A DNA stretch of 64,000 nt from Parasegetibacter sp. NRK P23 (GTDB lineage Bacteria; Bacteroidota; Bacteroidia; Chitinophagales; Chitinophagaceae): contig NZ_JAMDLG010000001.1 of NCBI RefSeq assembly GCF_023721715.1, positions 3,921,655 to 3,985,654 on the forward strand, written 5' to 3'. This document shows positions 44,487-51,991 of the stretch, one piece after another (position 1 is the first letter of the stretch; each line of letters opens with the position of its first letter). The translations under genes were made by a program, and so were the position numbers. Under the pieces are notes generated by a model. That model saw only the letters and a program-made list of their open reading frames with translations. It was not told the DNA's origin and made no database searches.

Positions 44487-45542
44487 ATGTATTTATTAAT
44501 TGTTACAGTAGTAGTATTGGTTTTTGTAGTAATCTTCCAGATTGCCAAAGCCAGTGAATACGTGTCTGTACTGAAGGGCGAAGAAAGAACGCGCCAGCAG
44601 AGCAACCGTATCAACGGTTTCCTGATGGTGGGCTTCCTGCTGCTCGGACTGGTGGGCGTATGGTGGTGCAACGACCTGCTGTACAACAAGACCCTTTTGC
44701 CCCATGACTCCGCCTCCGTGGAAGGTGAACTGATCGACAGGATGATGTGGATCACCCTAGCGGTAACCGGCGCCGTATTCTTTATCACGCAGATTGTACT
44801 GTTCGTGTTCGCTTTCAAATACCAGGAAAAACCCGGTCGCAAAGCGTTCTACTACCCCCACAACAACAAACTCGAACTTTTGTGGACCGTTGTTCCCGCC
44901 CTGGTGCTCACCGTGATGGTAGGTTTCGGTCTGAAATACTGGTTCCGCATCACTTCCGACGCGCCTGAAAACGCCCTGGTGGTGGAAATTACCGGAAAGC
45001 AGTTCAACTGGCTGTACCGTTACGCTGGTAAAGACCAGCAGTTCGGTAAAAAATATTACAAGAACATTGACGACTCCAAATCAAATGAACTGGGCCTGAT
45101 CTGGGAAGATCCCGCCGCGCAGGACGATGTTACGCCTACCGTAATGTACATCGTGAAGAACCGTCCTGTTAAACTGGTGATCAACTCCCGTGATGTGGTA
45201 CATGATGTGGGTTTGGCGCACTTCCGTATGAAGATGGACGCGGTACCGGGAACCCCTACAACAATGTGGTTCACACCGAAGTACACCACCGCGGAAATGA
45301 AGGAAATGACCAACAACCCCAACTTCACCTACGAAATTTCCTGCGACCAGATGTGCGGCAAGGGGCACTACTCCATGAGAGGGGTGATTGAGGTGGTTAC
45401 CCAGGAAGAGTTCGACCTGTGGATGATGAAGCAGAAACCGCAGTACCTGGTGGCGCATCCCGATAAGGATCCCGCTAACCAGAAGCCAGCGGGAACACCA
45501 GCCGGTGATTCCACCGCCACAAAAAGCATTGCCCAGAAATAA
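44487..45542 (+). CDS. coxB: Cytochrome c oxidase subunit II
   Basis: The 351-residue subunit carries the CuA site in its periplasmic C-terminal domain: CDQMCGKGHYSM near residue 290, with two Cys, the ligand His and Met. The DVVHDVGLAHF segment supplies the other His. The usual Glu of the C-x-E-x-C motif is Gln here, which is normal for Bacteroidota since it binds through the backbone. It has four hydrophobic N-terminal segments (MYLLIVTVVVLVFVVIFQIA, FLMVGFLLLGLVG, WITLAVTGAVFFITQI, LELLWTVVPALVLTVMV), two more than usual. No cytochrome c domain is fused. Electrons would come from ActA or ActE. Confidence 0.95.
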   Translation: MYLLIVTVVVLVFVVIFQIAKASEYVSVLKGEERTRQQSNRINGFLMVGFLLLGLVGVWWCNDLLYNKTLLPHDSASVEGELIDRMMWITLAVTGAVFFITQIVLFVFAFKYQEKPGRKAFYYPHNNKLELLWTVVPALVLTVMVGFGLKYWFRITSDAPENALVVEITGKQFNWLYRYAGKDQQFGKKYYKNIDDSKSNELGLIWEDPAAQDDVTPTVMYIVKNRPVKLVINSRDVVHDVGLAHFRMKMDAVPGTPTTMWFTPKYTTAEMKEMTNNPNFTYEISCDQMCGKGHYSMRGVIEVVTQEEFDLWMMKQKPQYLVAHPDKDPANQKPAGTPAGDSTATKSIAQK

Positions 45543-45592
45543 TTTGAACAAGAGACGCGAAGTTTATTAAGGTTATTGAAAAAAACATTCTC

Positions 45593-47410
45593 ATGAGCAA
45601 CGAAGCCACAATACACGCACACGGAACGGAACATGCGCACGATGTGCATCACGACAGCCATGGTGATCATCACCATCATGAGACCTTCATTTCGAAGTAC
45701 ATCTTCAGTATGGATCACAAGATGATCGCCAAGCAGTTCCTGTTTACAGGAATCATGTGGGCCATCATCGGGGGGCTCTTCTCCGTGATCTTCCGTTTGC
45801 AACTCGGTTACCCCGATCAAACCTTCCCTTTCCTGGAAGACCTGCTCGGTAAATGGGCCAAGGGTGGTAAACTGAACGCTGAATTTTATTATGCCCTCGT
45901 TACCATGCACGGTACCGTACTCGTGTTCTTCGTACTGACGGCGGGCCTCAGCGGAACGTTCTCCAACTTCCTGATCCCCCTGCAGATCGGTGCACGCGAT
46001 ATGGCTTCGCCTTTCATGAACATGCTGAGCTACTGGTTCTTCTTCCTGGCCAGCGTGGTGATGTTCTCTTCTATCTTCGTACAAACAGGCCCTGCGAGTG
46101 GCGGATGGACATCTTATCCTCCGTTGAGTGCCCTCGGTGCCGCTTCCGAAGGCTCTAAAGTGGGTATGGACCTCTGGCTCGTTTCCATGGCGCTCTTCGT
46201 GGTATCTTCCCTGCTGGGCGGCCTGAACTATATTTCAACCGTGTTGAACATGCGTACCAAAGGTATGAGCATGACGAGGATGCCGCTCACCATCTGGGCG
46301 TTCTTCTTCACTGCTGTACTGGGTGTACTTTCTTTCCCTGTATTGCTGAGCGGATTCATCCTGCTGCTGTTCGACCGCCACGGTGGTACCAGCTTCTACC
46401 TCAGCGATATCTTCATTTCAGGTGTGGGCGCTCTTCCCAACGAAGGTGGTAGCGCTATCCTTTACCAGCACTTGTTCTGGTTCCTGGGTCACCCTGAAGT
46501 GTACATCATCCTGCTCCCCGCGATGGGTATGGCCTCGGAGATTCTTTCTACCAATGCCCGCAAGCCCATCTTCGGATATATGGCCATGGTTGCCTCCCTG
46601 TTCGCGATCACCGTACTGGCGTTCCTGGTTTGGGCGCACCACATGTTCGTGACGGGATTGAACCCCTTCCTCGGCGCGTTCTTCGTACTGCTGACGCTGC
46701 TCATCGCGGTACCTTCCGCCATCAAGGTGTTCAACTGGCTCACCACCATCTGGAGGGGTAATATCAGGTTTACGCCCGGTATGCTCTTCGCGATCGGTTT
46801 CGTGAGCCTGTTCATCTCGGGCGGTCTTACAGGTATCTTCCTTGGTAACTCTACCCTGGATATTCACCTGCACGATACTTACTTTGTAATTGCGCACTTC
46901 CACATTGTAATGGGTGTATCAGCATTCTTCGGCATGTTCGCCGGGGTATACCACTGGTTCCCCAAAATGTTCGGACGTTATCTGAATAACACACTGGCCT
47001 ACATTCACTTCTGGATCACGCTGATCGGTGCTTACCTGATCTTCTGGCCCATGCACTATGAAGGATTGGCCGGTATGCCCCGCCGTTACCTCGATTACAG
47101 CGGATGGGAATCGTTCAAACAATTCGTGGAACTGAACAAATTCATCAGTATTGTAGCGATCCTGGTATTCGCGGTTCAACTGTTGTTCGTATTCAACTAC
47201 TTCTATTCCATGTTCAAGGGAAGAAAAGTGACGGATACCAACCCGTGGAAATCAACTACGCTGGAATGGACCACTCCCATCAATCCCGGTCACGGCAACT
47301 GGCCTGGTGAAATTCCCGAAGTACACCGCTGGGCGTACGATTACGGTAAGGATGGGAAGGATTTCATTCCGCAAACCGAACCGGTTCATCCTCAGGAAAG
47401 CAAGCACTAA
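45593..47410 (+). CDS. coxA: Cytochrome c oxidase subunit I
   Basis: The 605-residue catalytic subunit reduces O2 at the heme-CuB site. Ligands are visible: the low-spin heme His in TMHGTVLVFF, CuB ligand His and the cross-linked Tyr in WFLGHPEVYIILLPA, the His-His pair in WAHHMFVTG, and the heme ligands in HDTYFVIAHFHIVMG. It has twelve or more helices. The N-terminal 30 residues are very His-rich (HAHGTEHAHDVHHDSHGD, then HHHH). It is followed by a terminator. The oxidase is of the A family (aa3-type). Confidence 0.96.
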   Translation: MSNEATIHAHGTEHAHDVHHDSHGDHHHHETFISKYIFSMDHKMIAKQFLFTGIMWAIIGGLFSVIFRLQLGYPDQTFPFLEDLLGKWAKGGKLNAEFYYALVTMHGTVLVFFVLTAGLSGTFSNFLIPLQIGARDMASPFMNMLSYWFFFLASVVMFSSIFVQTGPASGGWTSYPPLSALGAASEGSKVGMDLWLVSMALFVVSSLLGGLNYISTVLNMRTKGMSMTRMPLTIWAFFFTAVLGVLSFPVLLSGFILLLFDRHGGTSFYLSDIFISGVGALPNEGGSAILYQHLFWFLGHPEVYIILLPAMGMASEILSTNARKPIFGYMAMVASLFAITVLAFLVWAHHMFVTGLNPFLGAFFVLLTLLIAVPSAIKVFNWLTTIWRGNIRFTPGMLFAIGFVSLFISGGLTGIFLGNSTLDIHLHDTYFVIAHFHIVMGVSAFFGMFAGVYHWFPKMFGRYLNNTLAYIHFWITLIGAYLIFWPMHYEGLAGMPRRYLDYSGWESFKQFVELNKFISIVAILVFAVQLLFVFNYFYSMFKGRKVTDTNPWKSTTLEWTTPINPGHGNWPGEIPEVHRWAYDYGKDGKDFIPQTEPVHPQESKH

Positions 47411-47421
47411 AGATATTTGGC

Positions 47422-47453
47422 AATGCCCTGAACCAGTGTCAGGGCATTTTTTT
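47422..47453 (+). terminator. Terminator after coxA
   Basis: A perfect 10-bp stem (47422-47431 with 47439-47448) closes a 7-nt loop and runs into seven T residues. It separates the act-cox operon from ctaB. Confidence 0.88.
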
Positions 47454-47473
47454 CAGATTCAGATTTAAACCGG

Positions 47474-47480
47474 AAGGAGG
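47474..47480 (+). promoter_or_regulatory. Strong Shine-Dalgarno site before the TTG start of ctaB
   Basis: AAGGAGG lies 6 nt before the TTG at 47487. Such a strong site is rare in this window and probably compensates for the weak start codon. Confidence 0.7.
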
Positions 47481-47486
47481 AAGACT

Positions 47487-48410
47487 TTGAGCGAAAAAGC
47501 AACCAGGCACTCTAAAGTGCGCGATTACATGTTGCTCATGAAATTCACACTGAGTTTCACGGTGGTCTTCTCCTGTGTGATCAGTTACCTGCTGGTGCCC
47601 GGTGTGTTCTTTAACCTGAAAATGGTGTCGCTGCTGTTTTTGGGCGGAATGCTGGTAACGGGCGCGGCCAACGCCATCAACCAGATTGTGGAGAAGGATA
47701 CGGACGCGATGATGAAACGTACCGCCGTAAGGCCCATCGCTTCGGGGAGAATGAGTGTAACGGAAGGTTGGCTCTTTGTTTGGGTGGCCGGAATAGCCGG
47801 AACCCTGATTATGTGGTATTATTTTAACTGGATGGCCGCCTTATGGTCGGTATTCAGTTTGTTTTTATACGCTTACATCTATACGCCGCTGAAGAAAGTA
47901 AATTCAGTTGCGGTATTGGTGGGAGCGGTTCCCGGGGCGCTTCCCTGCCTGATTGGCTGGGTGGCAGGCGCTGATGCGCACACGCCGGGTGGATGGGTGC
48001 TCTTTGCCATACAGTTTTTCTGGCAGCTGCCGCATTTCTGGGCCATCGCCTGGGTGGCGCATGGAGATTATTCCCGCGCAGGGTTCAAATTCATGCTCCC
48101 CACTGCTGAAGGTCCTACTAAATTTACGGCAGTGCAAACCATTATGTACTCGGCCCTGCTGATCCCGATTTGTATTTTACCTTACGTGTTGGGGATGACT
48201 GGAAAAGCAAGTCTGATCCTGATTTTCTTCGCCAACCTGTACATGGTATTGCAATGTGTGCGGCTTTTCAGAAGAATGGATGTGCCTTCGGCCAGAAGAG
48301 TGATGTTTACGAGCTACCTCTACCTGCCTATCGTGTTGTTGTTTTTGTTGTGGGATAAGGGGGAACATGGAGGATCGCTGTCCATTTTACTTGGACTTTA
48401 TGGAAAATAG
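47487..48410 (+). CDS. ctaB: Protoheme IX farnesyltransferase (heme O synthase)
   Basis: The 307-residue UbiA-type prenyltransferase converts heme B to heme O for the oxidase. Nine helices are expected. The motif NAINQIVEKDTDAMMKRTAVRPIASGRMS carries the N-x3-D and D-x3-D Mg2+ pattern typical of the family (47670-47760), and YAYIYTPLKKVNSVAVLVGA and FWQLPHFWAIAWVAHGDY contain the second acidic/His region. The start is a TTG at 47487, supported by a strong Shine-Dalgarno site; no nearby in-frame ATG gives a better N-terminus. The oxidase subunits surround it. Confidence 0.95.
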   Translation: MSEKATRHSKVRDYMLLMKFTLSFTVVFSCVISYLLVPGVFFNLKMVSLLFLGGMLVTGAANAINQIVEKDTDAMMKRTAVRPIASGRMSVTEGWLFVWVAGIAGTLIMWYYFNWMAALWSVFSLFLYAYIYTPLKKVNSVAVLVGAVPGALPCLIGWVAGADAHTPGGWVLFAIQFFWQLPHFWAIAWVAHGDYSRAGFKFMLPTAEGPTKFTAVQTIMYSALLIPICILPYVLGMTGKASLILIFFANLYMVLQCVRLFRRMDVPSARRVMFTSYLYLPIVLLFLLWDKGEHGGSLSILLGLYGK

Positions 48411-48441
48411 AATAGATTTTTAATTTCTTAATAAGTGAAGA

Positions 48442-49008
48442 ATGAACCTGACCATGAGTGAACAAAGAAAAAAGATACACCCCCACAAGTTTACCATGTG
48501 GATCGCGCTGGGCAGCATCATCATGATGTTCGCCGGTTTAACGAGTGCGTATATTGTAAAAAGGAACCAGGGCAACTGGCAGGAGTTCCGCATCCCGATG
48601 GAATTTTATTATTCCACCGCGGTGATCCTGGTAAGTAGTCTCACGATCCAGATGGCGCTGCGCGCCTTCAAGGACCGTGAAATGGTGAAGTACAGAAGGC
48701 TCATCACCATCACCGCCCTCTTAGGCGTGGTATTTATGGTGATGCAGTGGTTCGGTTTCGGGCAATTGTACCAGACGGGTATCCGTTTAGATGGAAACGT
48801 TTCCGGCTCTTTCCTGTTCGTGATCACCGGGCTGCACATGGTACACGTATTGGGTGGTGTGGTAGCGCTGATCGTGATGTTCTTTAAAGCGTTCAGAAGA
48901 CAAAAAAGAACATACAGTTCAGTAGGGATAGAAGTGGCGAGCACGTACTGGCACTTTGTAGATATACTCTGGATTTATCTTTTCGTGTTTTTTCTGTGGA
49001 TCCAGTAG
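48442..49008 (+). CDS. coxC: Cytochrome c oxidase subunit III (first copy)
   Basis: The 188-residue subunit III has five helices and the family motif at its end (GIEVASTYWHFVDILWIYLFVF), with the HFVD segment near the C-terminus. An alternative start at 48454 (MSEQRKK) is as good. It is shorter than the second copy and lacks two N-terminal helices found in classical subunit III. It follows ctaB after 31 bp. Two subunit III genes in tandem are usual in Bacteroidota. Confidence 0.9.
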   Translation: MNLTMSEQRKKIHPHKFTMWIALGSIIMMFAGLTSAYIVKRNQGNWQEFRIPMEFYYSTAVILVSSLTIQMALRAFKDREMVKYRRLITITALLGVVFMVMQWFGFGQLYQTGIRLDGNVSGSFLFVITGLHMVHVLGGVVALIVMFFKAFRRQKRTYSSVGIEVASTYWHFVDILWIYLFVFFLWIQ

Positions 49009-49081
49009 CAATAAAATTGGCGGAAAATTAAACAGTTAACAGGATTGTAAATTAAATTTGCGAATCTATTAAAACAATCAC

Positions 49082-49753
49082 ATGGCACAAGCAGTTCCAA
49101 CCGGACAAAAGCTGTGGGGCGGAGGAAAAAGCCCTTTCAATGTAGAGTACGGCAAGTTGATGATGTGGTACTTCCTGATGAGTGATGCCTTTACATTCGG
49201 CGCGTTCCTCATTTCTTACGGAACCATCCGCTTCGCTACCAACGGATGGCCTGACCCCAACGAAGTATTCCAGTCGTTCCCCGGACTTGGTTCAGGCTAT
49301 CCCCTGCTGTTCGTGAGTGTGATGACCTTCATCCTGATCATGAGCTCCGTGACCATGGTGCTGGCCGTGCACGCGGGACACAACAACGACAAACAAGGGG
49401 TGATCAAAAACATGGTTTGGACCATCATCGGCGGACTGGCGTTCCTCGGTTGCCAGGCCTGGGAATGGACACACCTGCACCACGAAGGCGCCTGGTGGGG
49501 AAGCAATCCCTTCCTGAATGCTGATGGTACGCAAGCCACCACCAACTTCACCAACTTCTTCTTTACCATTACCGGTTTCCACGGTTTCCACGTATTCTCC
49601 GGTGTGGTGATCAATATCATCATGCTGATCATGACCATCAATGGTGTGTTTGAAAGAAAAGGTCATTACCTGATGATCGAAAAAGCCGGTTTGTACTGGC
49701 ACTTTGTTGACCTCGTTTGGGTATTCGTATTCACCTGCTTCTACCTGCTTTAA
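49082..49753 (+). CDS. coxC: Cytochrome c oxidase subunit III (second copy)
   Basis: The 223-residue subunit III has its own motif AGLYWHFVDLVWVFVFTCFY at the end and about six helices. Its N-terminus includes YFLMSDAFTFGAFLISYG. It is related to, but not a close copy of, the upstream gene. A soluble loop (GCQAWEWTHLHHEGAWWGSN) follows helix three. Both products probably occupy one complex. Confidence 0.92.
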   Translation: MAQAVPTGQKLWGGGKSPFNVEYGKLMMWYFLMSDAFTFGAFLISYGTIRFATNGWPDPNEVFQSFPGLGSGYPLLFVSVMTFILIMSSVTMVLAVHAGHNNDKQGVIKNMVWTIIGGLAFLGCQAWEWTHLHHEGAWWGSNPFLNADGTQATTNFTNFFFTITGFHGFHVFSGVVINIIMLIMTINGVFERKGHYLMIEKAGLYWHFVDLVWVFVFTCFYLL

Positions 49754-49777
49754 TCACCAATTCAAGAAGACATTATC

Positions 49778-50224
49778 ATGGAACACAACCAACATACAGC
49801 ACACGCGGAAAACCATGGCGGAGGTACCAAAGAAATCTGGAGGACCTTCTGGATTCTGCTTATCCTCACCATCGTAGAACTCGGACTCGGTTACTGGATC
49901 ATCGGTATGCCACACGGCGGACTGCTCACCGGTATCAAAGGAGCGATCATCATCCTGATGCTGGCGAAAGCTTTCTACATCGTGGCCTACTTCATGCACC
50001 TGAAGCACGAATTGAAAACGATCATCATGACCATCGTGGTGCCCCTGTTTCTTTTCGTTTGGTTCATCATCGCCTTCCTCGCGGACGGTAATTCTTACAA
50101 GAACCTGAAAAACGAATACGATCCTTACCACAAGGAGCAATCCACCAAAAAAGTGGAGAAGAAAGAACACGGCGCGCACGAGGAACATAAACCCGAAGCG
50201 CAGAAAGAAGGTGCGATGGATTAA
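49778..50224 (+). CDS. ctaF: Cytochrome c oxidase subunit IV family protein
   Basis: The 148-residue protein has three helices (IWRTFWILLILTIVELGLGY, AIIILMLAKAFYIVAYFMHL, LFLFVWFIIAFLADG), matching the bacterial subunit IV/CyoD fold that helps assemble the oxidase. The N-terminus is His-rich (EHNQHTAHAENHGG) and the C-terminus too (KKEHGAHEEHKPEAQ). It closes the oxidase cluster and is followed by a terminator hairpin that overlaps the ATG at 50272. Confidence 0.9.
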   Translation: MEHNQHTAHAENHGGGTKEIWRTFWILLILTIVELGLGYWIIGMPHGGLLTGIKGAIIILMLAKAFYIVAYFMHLKHELKTIIMTIVVPLFLFVWFIIAFLADGNSYKNLKNEYDPYHKEQSTKKVEKKEHGAHEEHKPEAQKEGAMD

Positions 50225-50258
50225 CCCGGATTTGAAAGGAACTTTTTATATTTTTCAA

Positions 50259-50286
50259 AACCATCGCAGCTATGCGGTGGTTTTTT
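50259..50286 (+). terminator. Terminator after ctaF
   Basis: A 10-bp stem with one G-U pair (50259-50268 with 50273-50282) closes a 4-nt loop and is followed by a T tract (50281-50286). It overlaps the first ATG of the downstream SCO frame (50272), so that ATG is unlikely to be the real start. Confidence 0.8.
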
Positions 50287-50304
50287 ATTAAACGATTTGA
50301 ACAA

Positions 50305-51024
50305 GTGAAAAAAAGTGCGTTACTGGCCTTGTGCATCGCGATACTGTTACCGGTGGTAAGCTATTTCATCGTGAAATCTTTCAGCGATGATTCCTATGCC
50401 ATGCCCCGCCGTTTTTATTATGATACCGTTCTTACTAAAATAGTGGATGGAAAAACGGCCACCGATACAGTCTGGCATAAGATACCCGCGCTTCCCCTCG
50501 TCAACCAGTTGGGCGACACGGTAAGTTTTGAGGACCTTCCCGGCAAAGTGATTGTGGCGAACTTTTTCTTCACCCGCTGCCCCACCATCTGCCCCAGGCT
50601 CACCACCAGCATGAAAGGATTGCAGGACGCGCTGAAGTTGAAAAGCCAGACGCGGATGATCGATACCACTTTCGTTCATTTCCTTTCCTACAGCATTGAC
50701 CCGCAACGCGATAGTGTTCCTGTTTTGAAAAACTACGCGGACCGTTATGGCGTGAACCACGATGTATGGTGGATGCTCACCGGCGATAAAAAATCCATTT
50801 ATGACCTGGTGCTGAACGAATACAAACTTGCGCTGGTGGACGGCGAACATGTGGACAGCGCCTTTATCCACAGCGAAAAATTCGTCCTCCTCGATAAGGA
50901 CCGTGTGATCCGTGGTTATTACAACGGACTGGATACCGCTTCCATGGCGACCCTCGCGGAAGACATTGTGTTCCTGATGCTCGAAAAAGACAAAAAGAAA
51001 AAACGAAACCTCTTCAGAAAATAA
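50305..51024 (+). CDS. SCO1/SenC copper-delivery protein
   Basis: The 239-residue protein (GTG at 50305) has an N-terminal membrane anchor (SALLALCIAILLPVVSYFIV) and a thioredoxin-like domain with the CxxxC copper site at Cys92 and Cys96 (TRCPTICPRL) and a ligand His in the SAFIHSEKFV segment. It delivers copper to the CuA site of the oxidase. An ATG at 50272 is in frame but lies inside the terminator hairpin and adds RWFFIKRFEQ, so the GTG is preferred. It follows the oxidase cluster and precedes a DUF420 gene. Confidence 0.9.
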   Translation: MKKSALLALCIAILLPVVSYFIVKSFSDDSYAMPRRFYYDTVLTKIVDGKTATDTVWHKIPALPLVNQLGDTVSFEDLPGKVIVANFFFTRCPTICPRLTTSMKGLQDALKLKSQTRMIDTTFVHFLSYSIDPQRDSVPVLKNYADRYGVNHDVWWMLTGDKKSIYDLVLNEYKLALVDGEHVDSAFIHSEKFVLLDKDRVIRGYYNGLDTASMATLAEDIVFLMLEKDKKKKRNLFRK

Positions 51025-51034
51025 ATCCCCCGTT

Positions 51035-51577
51035 ATGCTCGCTCCGGTAATTAAGAAGAATGATAAGTCGGCAAGACTGCTGATCGGTGTGGTGTCCTTT
51101 GTTGTGTTCGCCGCCGTGGTATTGCTTTCAAGGGTTAAACTTGAAGTGGACCTGGGGTTTGATGTACACGTTTTCGCCAAGATCAACGCCATCCTTAATA
51201 CCGCCGTTACTTTATTGCTTGCCGCCGGATTGGTTGCTGTGAAAATGAAGCGATTCAACACACATAAAAACATTATGCTTACGGCGATGGTGTTTTCCGC
51301 GTTGTTCCTTGTTTCCTACATTTGTTACCACCTGTTTACTGGTGAAACAAAGTTTGGGGGAACGGGCGCCATCAAAACATTCTACTATTTCATCCTCATC
51401 ACCCATATCTTCCTGGCCGCGGTGATCCTGCCTTTTATCCTGTTCACGGTTTACAGGGGGCTGACGGCTGAATTTCCGCAGCACAAAAAGATCGCCCGCA
51501 TCACCTGGCCGATCTGGTTTTATGTAGCGGCCACAGGAGTGATCGTTTACCTGATGATCAGTCCGTATTATGTATAA
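51035..51577 (+). CDS. DUF420 family membrane protein
   Basis: The 180-residue protein has five membrane helices, with the DUF420 pattern KINAILNTAVTLLLAAGLV, MKRFNTHKNIMLTAMVFSA and FYYFILITHIFLAAVILPFI. It contains histidines in helices 3 and 4 (THKN, THIF). The family is linked to cytochrome oxidase assembly (CtaM-like) but the exact role is unclear. It starts 10 bp after the SCO gene, so the two are co-transcribed. Confidence 0.85.
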   Translation: MLAPVIKKNDKSARLLIGVVSFVVFAAVVLLSRVKLEVDLGFDVHVFAKINAILNTAVTLLLAAGLVAVKMKRFNTHKNIMLTAMVFSALFLVSYICYHLFTGETKFGGTGAIKTFYYFILITHIFLAAVILPFILFTVYRGLTAEFPQHKKIARITWPIWFYVAATGVIVYLMISPYYV

Positions 51578-51991
51578 GCGGCAACCTCTTGATAAGTTTG
51601 TGTGTTATTTGTGGGTTGCAAATTATCTAAATGGAGCATCAAGATAATTTTGGATGTTAAAAAAATTATTCTATTTTTAACACAAGCAACCAACAAACCA
51701 ACACACATGAGAAAACCATTTACAGTTGCCCGTTACAATGATACGGGCCCGCCTTTAGTTTTTTAGATCTAGTTTTTCCTTTCGCTTCCGCACATTCGTG
51801 CAAACTTTACCAAGCACTCCGTTGCCTGCCATAGGCATATTTTACCATTACACACTGTAGTCTGCATCTGCTGGCGGCTTTATGTCGCCGGAAGGAAATG
51901 TTTTGCTGCCGAAGTTTCAGCTTGCGCGCGGTTGAAGTTTTCGTGCCCGAAACATAGCGACATTTTATTTCAAACACCAAAATTGATTCAC
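51578..51991. other. Long susC leader region with a short upstream ORF
   Basis: No normal gene is present. A -7 box TAATTTTG (51645-51652) would start a leader of about 330 nt. It contains a 19-codon ORF (51707-51766) whose start region CACATGAGAAAAC is identical over 13 nt to the susC start region 285 bp downstream (51989-52001). A GGGCCC palindrome and T-rich runs follow the short ORF. An attenuator-like or relic origin is possible. Confidence 0.45.
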
